Shown piece by piece: positions 36,750 through 47,709 of a stretch of DNA of 64,000 bases. The stretch is from Arenicola marina (taxonomy: Eukaryota > Annelida > Polychaeta > Arenicolidae). Location: contig OZ025260.1 of assembly GCA_964019135.1 (NCBI GenBank), forward strand, positions 18,842,254 through 18,906,253, written 5' to 3'. Every line of letters begins with the position of its first letter. The stretch's first letter is position 1. Under the pieces are notes generated by a model. That model saw only the letters and a program-made list of their open reading frames with translations, did not search any database and was not told the origin of the DNA. The translations under genes were made by a program, and so were the position numbers.

Positions 36750-36856
36750 GGACCCCGCCCGCCATACAATATTAAGTTTAGGTATTGTATAGCAGGCGGC
36801 TTGCTTTCAGGATCAAGGGCCCCAGCGTATATATGCTTTGGGGCCCTTTACTCCTA
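36750..36856. repeat. Two adjacent hairpin-forming inverted repeats
   Basis: GCCCGCCATACAATA (36766-36780) pairs with TATTGTATAGCAGGCGG (36783-36799). AAGGGCCCCAGC (36817-36828) pairs with GCTTTGGGGCCCTTT (36836-36850) around GTATATAT. Confidence 0.75.
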
Positions 36857-37112
36857 GTTCCATAGATGTAACATAGTCAGCTCCAATATGGATCGACCCC
36901 ACCCCCTACCCTCCACTGATTTATTGTGTCTGTGCTGTTGTGTTTCTAGTCCCATGTGACGTTTTCTAGGGAACTCTTTGAATTGGATGACTTGAGGCTA
37001 TTGTACTCCTAGACTATTGTGCAAGCAAGCTGCTGTGGGTACCGCCTATATCAGTGACTAGACCTATATCGGAGTAGACTATGTTACATCTATGTAACTA
37101 CTCCTAGACTAG
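36849..37112. mobile_element. MITE-like element with terminal inverted repeats
   Basis: Left end ACTCCTAGTTCCATAGATGT plus AACATAGTC and right end GACTATGTTACATCTATG plus TAACTACTCCTAG are imperfect inverted repeats of about 45 bp. Internal length about 170 bp with no coding capacity. A related fragment lies at 35676-35770. Confidence 0.7.
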
Positions 37113-37720
37113 AGAAGTCACTTTCTTTTGGGAAAAGTGGATGCTGAGTTACAGTGTAGAAGCAAAAAAGTGTCTTTGCACTCATCAGATATAAGGTTAA
37201 TTTGCATCATTTAAAGTTCAGACTAGGCTGTTAATGTTAATGTCAGCCTAGTCACCCTTGCTTTTACGTCTGCTGAAGGGAGGTATTATTCCATAGTTAA
37301 GCTAACCATTTCACTCTGCACCATCCCTTTCTGTGCAAGCGATTGTTTTGTGCTTTTGTTCCCCACCTTCCCTAAAACCCTAAAAGAACAAAACACTTGC
37401 ACTTCCATTTAAAATTTGTCTTCTTTCATTTCAATATTAGGGAGGTGACATCTATATGGGCAAAGCTTTTCTTTGCCTTTGCCTATGCCTCTTTAAAAAG
37501 ATAACATATTGTAATTGTTCTTTATAATCATTTAGGATATCAATGCACTAATATATTGCTGAAATGATAACTGAACACTTCTGGAGGTTATTCTTTGAAT
37601 ATCTGGTGTAGCTTATGCAACTAAGTTAGATATTTATGTATACCACATGTGTTATTTATTGCTGGTAACTTTGTTAGATTTAGTGGTAAAATTACCTTAA
37701 AATAAAATATCTTTTTTCAG

Positions 37721-40700
37721 AGAAAATGTGGTCAGATGAAGAAGACTGTGAAACATCTGCTGATCAAAGAGAGGCAGTTCTTCATAGTCAGTTGAAACTG
37801 CAAGCTGCTCTCAGTGCAATTAATATTAATACAAAAACAGAAACAGAAAGCAGAGGAATTTCTGAAGTCTCAAGACAATATGGCAATACTCTGGTCTTCT
37901 TTGGTCGAATACCTAGACAAATCAGTGAGGTACAGCTACATTTTTTTCATATTGTTATGCATCAAATTTGTGCACATATGGTACCAGTTTATGAAAATAA
38001 AAAGCTCCATGAATGGCATGACCCAGTATATCTAAACGATTGAGCGTTGCGATTTTGCACAATGAAATTATGGCAAAGCAAATGTGTATTAGACTTGTAT
38101 ATCTGTGGATCGAATGCAGACAAGAATTGTTTTGCTTCATCATAAGGACAGCCATGTAGTGAGTTGGACATCCATCCTTTAGTGCTTCAATCTCCTGGCG
38201 ATATGACACAGGGACAAACTAGACCCCCAGCTAGCATGCTCTATAAACCTGCCATTGAGGGTCGCGAGTTAGGGGATATCGTCTTTCGTATGATATTTTT
38301 GCCGTCGCATTTATTGACCTACATTAATGTATCTGTCATTTAAAGTTTTACACTAAGGTGCACTACCAAAATGTAAATTATTGTGAATTTGCGTTTCTAA
38401 TCAATGCATTTTTTTTTTTTTTTCCGGAAGGTACAACTTGAAAAGCTTGCAGAGCCATATGGAAGGATACAAAACGTTTTAATTATTGAGAAAAAAGCAA
38501 AGGATGCAATGGATTCCATTGGGTTAGTGCATATAATTCTTTCTAGTCCGTACCATGTTTCAACCACGCTGTCAGTGTCCAATGCAATGGCGAGTGTTCA
38601 AGTACCGGTATGCTGCACTTATATTATTTGGCTCAGACAAATAATATATCTCACCATGTCTTATGTTCCACTGTTTACTTTCGTGGCCGAAAAGACGCTC
38701 TTGTCGCAACTTAACATAGAAAAAAAACATATTTTTTATTTAAACATGTTTTATTTAAACAAATTGTTTTATGTGCGCATAATTGTTTTATGTGCGCATA
38801 ATTGTATTATGTAAACATAATTGTTTTAGGTAAACATAATTGTTTTAGGTAAACATAATTGTTCAAGGTAAACATAATTGTTTTATGTAAACATATTGTT
38901 TTATGTAAACATATTGTTTTAGGTAAACATAATTTTTTTAGGTAAACATAATTGTTTTATGTAAACATAATTGTTTTAGGTAAACATAATTGTTTTAGGT
39001 AAACATAATTGTTTTAGGTAAACATTGTTTTTTTTTAGGTAAACATAATTGTTTTAGGTAAACATAACTGTTTTATGTAAACATAATTGTTTTATGTAAA
39101 CATACTTGTTTTATGTAAACAATGTGTTCTATTCTCTTACAGATTTGTTAACTTTTGCAATGCCGAGGATGCAAATCGGGCGGTCCATGCCCTTCATCAA
39201 ACCCTATTTCACGGAACAAAACTTGTTGTTGACTTCGCAAGGAGGAATCTTGATGGTCTTCAATTAGGTAAATATGTATGATAGGATTTAGTGTAGTTTA
39301 GTTGGAAACCAGCAATCATTGGCCCACAAACTTATGGATGGCATTTTTCTCCTAATTATATCTACTCCTAATGACTGGCATTATATTCATTGTTGACGGT
39401 TATTTTTTAAATTGTGATTTTCGTTTTATTGATGCTCATAGCGATCGGTTTTGCTTTTTCATGGGTAGTGACTTTAACGTTCTCCGACAGAGAAGACCTT
39501 TCAGAAGCAGAGGAAGGCTACGTCTCACCGCAGGTCGAGCTGTTCTGACCTGGATGAGGAGAATGCTTGGGCACTAGAGCAAACCTACGTGGAGCTATTA
39601 AGTAGCGCTCCTCCAGGTGAGCTGCGTCGGAATGCCGTGTCAAGATAAACAATCTCGAGTGCGCCCTTCAAAACTTGCTTAACTTAAGTCACGTTGATAT
39701 CCTTCACCATATGATAACTACACGGACAACCTCCAGGCGACTTTGGTGTCACATTTATTGTATAATATTGAGGTACTGAGTGTAGTCAGCTCACGCAACT
39801 AAAACAATACAAAGAGAAGCAGTCGCTTTTTGTCCAGGGTATCATTTGTGTATGCCAAACCGATTGATATGCACTGCTGTTGAAAGATTTTCTCACGGTT
39901 ATAAATTTTTAAAAAAATCTGTCATTCTGGAATTAGATTTGTTTGTGCTGTGGTGGGCGTATACATCAACGCAAATGTGAGTAGCATTCTTTCGCGTCCA
40001 CAGATCACGCGTTCCCCAGTCTGTCCTCCTTCCTGGAGCTGATCAGCAAGGAGAACGATGGCCTGCACGCTCCATTCAGAGAGACGTCCCACGACCTGGG
40101 CGTGGATTTAGACACGCTGGACCGTCTGTATTTGGAGAGGTAGGCTGGACTTAGACAGGCTGGACCGTCTGTACTTGGAGAGGTGGGGCCGGCGTTATTA
40201 TCTCGTTATTATCCCAGCTATGTGGCCTGGTCTATCCAAGCTAGGTTAGCCTGGTTTATCCCAGGTAGGCTGGCCTGGTTATCCCAGGTAGGCTGGCCTG
40301 GTTATCCCAGGTAGGTTGGCCTGGTTTATCTCAGGTAGGTTCGTCTGGTTTATCCCAGGTATGCTAGCCTGGTTATCCCAGGTAAGTTGGCATGGCCTTT
40401 AGATGTGGAAGGCCGTAAAACTAACGGTTTCGCTGGCGCAGGACACGGCGCGAGAGGGCGGCCGAGGTTGTCCTGTCGTACCAGGAAGCCATCTGCTAGT
40501 GTTTGGCCCGGGCGCCATCCTCGTGGTCTAACCAATAAATGTATTAATGTGGCTTAAACATCCATTCGTTTATTGATGCTTGTCTTGCTAATGTCATCCA
40601 CACGAAACTGTTCTACATATCGCTTTGTATTGAGTCCTTTATGTGGTAAAGTAGCTGCAATTTCATCTCAAAACTAGCTGCGAATGTCGCGTTTTATTAT

Positions 40701-40803
40701 ATATATTGCATTAATTTATTTTATAACATTTTCATTTTTGCTTTCCAGTTTGCGTGACGACGCCGATAGCACAAACAACCACACGTCTACCTTGCTCTCC
40801 TAG
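37721..40803 (+). CDS. RRM-domain RNA-binding protein, 245 aa
   Basis: Six exons join in phase: 37721-37929 (ATG at 37726), 38431-38522, 39143-39267, 39491-39616, 40004-40139, 40749-40803 (stop TAG). Coding length is 738 nt. One RNA recognition motif spans residues ~52-137: RNP2-like TLVFFGRIP, helix QLEKLAEPYGRI, RNP1-like IGFVNFCNAEDANRAV, and LFHGTKLVVDFARRN. The aromatic positions of RNP1 are partly kept (F.NF). N-terminus acidic (SDEEDCET) then a helix; C-terminal 100 residues are charged without a recognised domain. The acceptor directly before ATG implies an untranslated or longer upstream exon. Not assigned to a named RBM family. Intron 2 carries a 20-bp array; intron 5 begins with a duplicated exon end. 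Poly(A) signal AATAAA at 41684. Confidence 0.85.
38745..39122. repeat. 20-bp AT-rich minisatellite in RRM intron 2
   Basis: About 18 units of GGTAAACATAATTGTTTTAG or TGTAAACATAATTGTTTTA. The head-to-tail join makes TTTTAG/GTAAACAT, i.e. an acceptor-like word followed directly by a donor-like word. It ends just before exon 3's acceptor. Confidence 0.92.
40107..40392. repeat. Exon-end duplication and 23-24-bp array at the start of RRM intron 5
   Basis: The last 33 nt of exon 5 plus the donor (40107-40149) are repeated once with a 43-bp offset (40150-40190). Further in (40204-40392) come about seven units of GTAGGCTGGCCTGGTTATCC, CAG, whose first nine bases equal the real donor sequence GTAGGCTGG. 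Confidence 0.9.
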
Positions 40804-41700
40804 CAGGAATACCTATGCCTAGACATCGTTATAATTCGTACTCGCCAAATTAGTGCATTTATCTGTAGTCACCATGTTCATGGATTCATGCCATTAAATT
40901 AAGCAGGCCCCTAAGGGAACCCTTCAAATTTTTAATCTTAAAAGCTTTATTTTGGATTCATGGAATATATGTGCTAAAAAAGTATCACGAGGTACACACG
41001 GGTGCTTGCAGAAGTAAGCGTGATCCAATAAACAGTCACCACGGTAAGGTTCAGCTTCATTTCAGGATATGACCTTGAATATTGACTATGGAACACATGG
41101 GCACTTGATGAAGGTATCACCTGACCTCGCATATCATACCTACCTGAGCGGACTTTTTTTTGACCAGTCAGGCAGATACTCTTGTGTATATCCGAATAAT
41201 TCTATGTCATTCTTGACGGGTGACCTTTTTTATTATTACAGTTGATCTTTTGTAATTGACATATCAATTTGTTATTTGCTTTCTTAATATTCATTGTATT
41301 TAATTTTATTGAATATGTATGCCACGTCGCTATATTTCTTTTGTTAGAGTTTATCGTTTCATTTTATTTTAAATAACTGCCAAATATTTTGTGAATAACT
41401 TATGAATTTAGTGATGTGGAATTACGATTGTTCCGCTGGCAAGGCCAACAAGTTGCATGTATATACCCTGCGAGTCTTCTTGTGGCTGTCGAGTGACGAA
41501 CCTTACATGAATGTTTAAGCTGATCTTGTTTTCTGCTGTTCATATCTGAGGTCAAGTTAGACACCTGTGGTCTAAATATTTGGCATGTAACGGTAGAAAA
41601 TGTGCTGATGTGCTTATGTAATAACTGTTTCTAGTACCATAATGCTACATGGTCATGACTTGCAATTATGTAATATACGTATCAATAAAGATTCAAACTT
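40804..41700 (+). other. 3' untranslated region of the RRM gene
   Basis: About 880 nt, AT-rich. Ends in TATCAATAAAGATTC with a canonical AATAAA at 41684-41689. No other gene seen. Confidence 0.65.
41684..41689 (+). promoter_or_regulatory. Poly(A) signal of the RRM gene
   Basis: AATAAA in TATCAATAAAGATTC, about 880 nt after the TAG stop. Confidence 0.6.
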
Positions 41701-42403
41701 GCCTATAATTATAATCATATCCGCATAATATATTATGGACTGTCTGAGACATTGTTGCACATTCAGCGTTTCTGAAGGTGTGGTTTCCTTAGTGCAGTTG
41801 ACAAAACCAACCGCCTTTTAAATGCAAAAGAAAGCCACACTGGGCGCATTTCTTTGGGCCAGATTCGGTATCCCGCCCCGGGCCGGCATTAAGGTGACAG
41901 GGAACTTCCGGGTGTGCCGATAGGGATATGCCTATTCCAATGAAATGCACGCACCGTTTATATCCGGTGCAAGTAGGGGCACTGGAACCAACCTACTCTC
42001 ATCACCTTTCAATCAGCCGCCATCTTCTCCCGAATGTCCCGTGCTGTTTTGAACGGGGCACATCGGCATACCGAATGGGTGCGCGCGCACCCATGCCGGG
42101 GTGAAAGAAGTGTCGGGCGGTTTACCGATGCGTAATGTGCGTATTCGGTCCTCCGCAGGGATACACTCTGGTTACCAAAGAAATGCGCCCACAGTCCCAC
42201 ACAAGTTTCGCCAATTGGCAAAAAGCGTGCTCATTCAACTATTTACTCACTGAATATTTGTATGCATGCAATAAGGTATTAAATACATCTGTTTTATTGG
42301 CAGAGTGGGTGGGTTAGGGGGGGAGGGGGTCACGCAACGGCTGATCTGATTTTTGCCAGGACTACAAAACTGACGGCCGAGGGGCGAGTGGTCGCTCCAG
42401 TAA
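41700..42403. other. Intergenic sequence with a 20-bp perfect palindrome
   Basis: ATGGGTGCGCGCGCACCCAT at 42075-42094 is self-complementary with a central alternating GC run. Otherwise no gene or repeat recognised. Confidence 0.7.
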
Positions 42404-42407
42404 ATGT

Positions 42408-45400
42408 TAAATTCACTGCGCCTCGACCCCTGGCGTACTGTCACCGCGCCTCGACCCCTGGCGTACTGTCACCGCGCCTCGATCCCTGGCGTGCTGTCAC
42501 CGCGCCTCGATCCCTGGCGTACTGTCGCCGCGCCTCGATCCCTGGCGTACTGTTGCCGCGCCTCGACCCCTGGCGTGCTGTCACCGCGCCTCGATCCCTG
42601 GCGTACTGTCGCCGCGCCTCGATCCCTGGCGTACTGTCGCCGCGCCTCGATCCCTGGCGTACTGTCGCCGCGCCTCGATCCCTGGCGTACTGTCACCGCG
42701 CCTCGATCCCTGGCGTACTGTCGCCGCGCCTCGATCCCTGGCGTACTGTTGCCGCGCCTCGATCCCTGGCGTACTGTCGCCGCGCCTCGATCCCTGGCGT
42801 ACTGTCACCGCGCCTCGATCCCTGGCGTGCTGTCACCGCGCCTCGATCCCTGGCGTACTGTCGCCGCGCCTCGATCCCTGGCGTACTGTCGCCGCGCCTC
42901 GACCCCTGGCGTACTGTCGCCGCGCCTCGATCCCTGGCGTACTGTCACCGCACCTCGATCCCTGGCGTGCTGTCGCCGCGCCTCGACCTCTGGCGTACTG
43001 TCACCGCGCTTCGATCCCTGGCGTGCTGTCGCCGCGCCTCGACCCCTGGCGTACTGTCACCGCGCCTCGACCCCTGGTGTACTGTCACCGCGCCTCGGTC
43101 CCTGGCGTACTATCGCCTCGACCCCTGGCGTACTATCACCGCGCCTCGACCCCTGGCGTACTGTCACCGCGCCTCGACCCATGGCGTACTGTCGCCGCGC
43201 CTCGACCCCTGGCGTGCTGCCGCCGCGCCTCGACCCCTGGCTTACTGTCACCGCGCCTCGACGCTTGGCCTACTGTCGCCGCGCCCCGAACCCTGGCGTA
43301 CTGTCACCGCGCTTCGATCCCTGGCGTGCTGTCGCCGCGCCTCAACCCCTGGCGTACTGTCACCGCGCCTCGACGCTTGGCCTACTGTCGCCGCGCCCCG
43401 AACCCTGGCGTACTGTCACCGCGCTTCGACCCCTGGCGTACTGTCGCCGCGCCTCGATCCCTGGCGTACTGTCACCGCGCCTCCATCCCTGGCGTGCTGT
43501 CGCCGCCCCTCGACCCCTGGCGTACTGTCGCCGCGCCTCGACCCCTGGCGTACTGTCACCGCGCCTCGACCCCTGGCGTACTGTCACCGCGCCCCGACCC
43601 CTGGCTTACTGTCACCGCGCCTCGACCCCTGGCGTACTGTCGCCTCGACCCCTGGCGTACTGTCACCGCGCCTCGACCCCTGGCGTACTGTCACCGCGCC
43701 TCGATCCCTGGCGTGCTGTCGCCGCGCCTCGACCCCTGGCGTACTGTCACCGCGCCTCGGTCCCTGGCGTACTATTGCATCGACCCTGGCGTACTATCAC
43801 TGCGCCTCGACCCATGGCGTACTGTCACCGCGCTTCGACCCCCTGGCGTACTGTCGCCGCGCCTCGATCCATGGCGTACTGTCAACGCGCCTCCATCCCT
43901 GGCGTACTGTCCCCGCGCCCCGACTCCTGGCGTACTGTCGCCTCGACCCCTGGCGTACTGTCACCGCGCCTCGACCCCTGGCGCACTGTCACTGCGCCTC
44001 GATCCCTGGCGTACTGTCGCCGCGCCCCGACCCCTGGCGTACTGTCACCGCGCCCCGACCCCTGGCGTACTGTCACTGCGCCTCGACCCACGGCGTACTG
44101 TAACTGCGCCTCGACCCTGGGCGTACTGTCGCCGCGCCTCGACCCCTGGCGTACTGTCGCCGCGCCTCGAACCCTGGCGTACTGTCGCCGCGCCCCGACC
44201 CCTGGCGTACTGTCACCGTGCCCCGACCCCTGGCGTACTGTCGCCGCGCCTCGATCCCTGGCGTACTGTCACCGCGCCTCCATCCCTGGCGTGCTGTCGC
44301 CGCCCCTCGACCCCTGGCGTACTGTCGCCGCGCCTCGACCCCTGGCGTACTGTCACCGCGCCTCGACCCCTGGCGTACTGTCACCGCGCCCCGACCCCTG
44401 GCTTACTGTCACCGCGCCTCGACCCCTGGCGTACTGTCGCCTCGACCCCTGGCGTACTGTCACCGCGCCTCGACCCCTGGCGTACTGTCACCGCGCCTCG
44501 ATCCCTGGCGTGCTGTCGCCGCGCCTCGACCCCTGGGGTACTGTCACCGCGCCTCGGTCCCTGACGTACTATTGCATCGACCCCTGGCGTACTATCACTG
44601 CGCCTCGACCCCTGGCGTACTGTCACCGCGCTTCGACCCCCTGGCGTACTGTCGCCGCGCCTCGATCCATGGCGTACTGTCACCGCGCCTCCATCCCTGG
44701 CGTACTGTCCCCGCGCCCCGACTCCTGGCGTACTGTCGCCTCGACCCCTGGCGTACTGTCACCGCGCCTCGACCTCTGGCGCATTGTCACTGCGCCTCGA
44801 TCCCTGGCGTACTGTCACTGTGCCTCGACCCACGGCGTACTGTAACTGCGCCTCGACCCTTGGCGTACTGTCGCCGCGCCTCGACCCCTGGCGTACTGTC
44901 GCCGCGCCTCGAACCCTGGCGTACTGTCGCCGCGCCCCGACCCCTGGCGTACTGTCGCCCCGACCCCTGGCGTACTGTCGCCTCGACCCCTAGCGTACTG
45001 TCACCGCGCCTCGACCCCTGGCGTACTCTCGCCGCGCCTTGACCCCTGGCGTACTGTCACCGCGCATCGACTCCTGGCGTACGGTCATCGCGCCTCGACC
45101 CCTGGCGTACTATCGCCTCGACCCGCTGGCGTACTGTCACCGCGCCCCGACCACTGGCATACTGTCACTGCGCTTCGACCCGTGGCGTACTGTCACTGCG
45201 CCTCGACCCTTGGCGTACTGTCGCCTCGACCCCTGGCGTACTCTCACCGCGCCTCGACCCCTGGCGTACTGTCACCGCGCCCTGACCCCTGGCCCCTGGC
45301 GTACTGTCACCGCGCCTCGACCCCTGGCGTACTGTCGCCGCGCCTTGACCCCTGGCGTACTGTCACCGCGCCTCGACCCCTAGCGTACTGTCACTGCGCC

Positions 45401-45695
45401 TCGACCCCTGGCGTACTGTCACCGCGCCCCGACCCCTGGCGTACTGTCGCCTGGCGTACTGTCGTCTCGACCCCTGGCGTACTGTCACCGCGCCTCGACC
45501 CATGGCGTACTATCGCCTCGACCCATGGCGTACTATCGCCTCGACCCCTGGCGTACTGTCGCCGCGCTTCGACCCCTGGCGTACTGTCGCCGCGCTTCGA
45601 CCCCTGGCGTACTGTCGCCGCGCCTCGACCAGTGGCGTACTGTCGCCGCGCCTCGACCCATGCCGTATTGTCGCCGCGCCTCGACCCCTGGCGAC
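42408..45695. repeat. 28-bp GC-rich minisatellite, ~115 units
   Basis: Unit CCTCGACCCCTGGCGTACTG, TCACCGCG, with variants TCGCCGCG, GATCCCTGG, GCGTGCTG and deleted units (TGTCGCCTCGACC, lacking GCG). A block at about 43.44-44.10 kb recurs at 44.23-44.83 kb, a higher-order duplication. Long frames on both strands follow from the low stop content of the unit and are not genes. Confidence 0.95.
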
Positions 45696-46014
45696 CAAGT
45701 CCCATACAAAATGACATAACGTCTGTTTGTATGCACACCTTTCACGACTAGTACATCTACTTGCCAAACTGAATTTACGCCACTCTAAAGGTCGGCGCTT
45801 ATTGTCCTCAAGTGCGCCTTGTTGGGTCTGGTATTCAGTCAACCTGTCGGGCAGGTATAGCTACCAGAACCACGACAGACTGACGTCTAGGTGCACACAA
45901 CCACCAAAGCACAATTTCGTTTTTCTTTTGTAGAAAAAATATAGTTTATAAAGTCCAAATTCATCAAGGCGTAACCGACACTTTGTTCGCAATGAACCGA
46001 GCGTGACAAAGTGG

Positions 46015-46970
46015 GGCGGGTACTGTAGGGGCACCGTTGCGCGGGCAATGTGGCGGGGCATTGTGTGGGGCTCTGTGGCGGGGCACTGTGGCGAGCACTG
46101 TGGCGGGGCACTGGCGGATAATGTGTCTGGCACTGTAGGGGGCTCTGTGGCTGGCACTGTAGGGGGCACTGTGGCAGGCACTGTGGAGGGGTACTGTGTG
46201 GGGCACTGCGTGGGGCTCTGGGGCGGGGCACTGTGGCGGGGTGCTGTGGCAGGGCACTGTAGGGGGCTCTGTGGCGGGCACTGTAGGGGGCTCTGTGGCA
46301 GGCACTGTGGCGCGCACTGTGGCGGGGCACTGTGTGGGGCACTGTAGCCAGCTCTGGTGGTCTCCGTGGGGGGGGGGGCACTATGGCGGGGTACTGTGGC
46401 CGGACACTGTGGCGGATACTGTGTCGGGCACTGTAGGGGGCTCTGTGGCGGGCACTGTAGGAGGCTCTGTGGCAGGCACTGTGGCGGGCACTGTGGCGGG
46501 GCACTGTGTGGGGCACTGTAGCTGGCTGTGGTGGTCTCCGTGGGGGGGGGGGGCACTATGGCGGGGTACTGTGGCCGGACACTGTGGCGGATACTGTGTC
46601 GGGCACTGTAGGGGGCTCTGTGGCGGGCACTGTAGGAGGCTCTGTGGCAGGCACTGTGGCGGGCACTGTGTGGGGCACTGTAGCTGGCTGTGGTGGTCTC
46701 CGTGGTGGGGGGGGGGCACTATGGCGGGGTACTGTGGCCGGACACTGTGGCGGATACTGTGTTGGGCACTGTAGGAGGCTCTGTGGCGGGCACTGTAGGG
46801 GGCACTGTGGCGGGCACTGTAGGGGGCTCTGTGGCGGGCACTGTGGCGGGGTACTGTGTGGGGTACTGTATCTGGCTCTGTTGGTCTCCGTGGGGTGGGG
46901 GGCACTATGGCGGGGTACTGTGGCGGATACTGGGGCACTGTGACGGGTACTGTAGGGGGCACTGTGGCAT
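46015..46970. repeat. Compound GC-rich array (GGCACTGTGGCGG) with ~175-bp higher-order unit
   Basis: Basic words GGGCACTGTGGC / GGGGGCTCTGTGG of 10-21 bp. From about 46190 they are grouped into repeats of ~175 bp, each ending in TGGTGGTCTCCGTGG followed by a G run and CACTATGGCGGGGTACTG. Four such blocks are visible. Confidence 0.9.
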
Positions 46971-47709
46971 GGCCAGGGAAGCCTGCGACAGGACAGGCCA
47001 TCCTGAACCGGTTTCATTGCAGCCCAAGTTCTGTGTACAACCAGCGTAACGTAAGGCGTGACTGGCACTGAACCCGGGCACTGAACCTTAGTTGTTCGGC
47101 AGTTTGTTGTTGGTGTGAGCAGCGAGGCATGAGTACGGGTTCAGGCCTTCAGTCTCCGTGGGTTAGACCCAGTCATACCCAACCTGATCCAGCCATCTGC
47201 ACATCATTGTATATCAGGTCGACCTAACAATTAACATGACTACTCAGAAATGGATAGATAACATTTACCGATGCAAAAGCCTCACCGAACAGTTCCAATC
47301 CCTGCCTCGCAGACGATAATATGCTCAGTGTTGCATTACATTTCTGGAACCCAGTCTGGTGTGCGGGATGACAACCCCAGGGCGTGGGGCAGCAGGTACG
47401 CCGGTTCCGGAGGGACGACCTTGGACACAGTTAGGCAAAGTCAAATGGATACAAACATTGGTCGAAACAGGAATGCAGGTCAAGTGATGTTTCACTTTAT
47501 TGTAACGTTAGAGGTCGTATAACAGCTTACATAATTTCTGGTTACATGTCAAACGCCTCATTGGCTTGTTATAATAGATGGGCTTTTCTATCCCAACTCA
47601 ACTAATTGGTCGCGGCGTAAGATGAATCTTTCGGGCGCGTATTTTAACACAACCCCAACAGGCCCTTGCTCCTGTTGCTTTCAAATGCTTCGTTGTTATT
47701 TCTATGCAG
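46971..47709. other. Region upstream of the ankyrin/SOCS-box exons
   Basis: Possible small 5' exons (for example TTTCATTGCAG at 47013-47023 followed by a 28-nt stop-free block, or the block ending at donor GTACGC at 47396) but none joins in phase to the exon at 47710. The start codon of the downstream gene was not found. Confidence 0.35.

Noticed and set aside
42388..45842. Long frames such as RLDPWRTVTAPRPLAYCHR and QGSRRGDSTPGVEAR
   Set aside because: Translations of the 28-bp minisatellite in several frames and on both strands.
46381..47068. Frames rich in PQCPPQSP or GGSVAGTVGG
   Set aside because: Translations of the compound GC-rich array at 46.0-47.0 kb.
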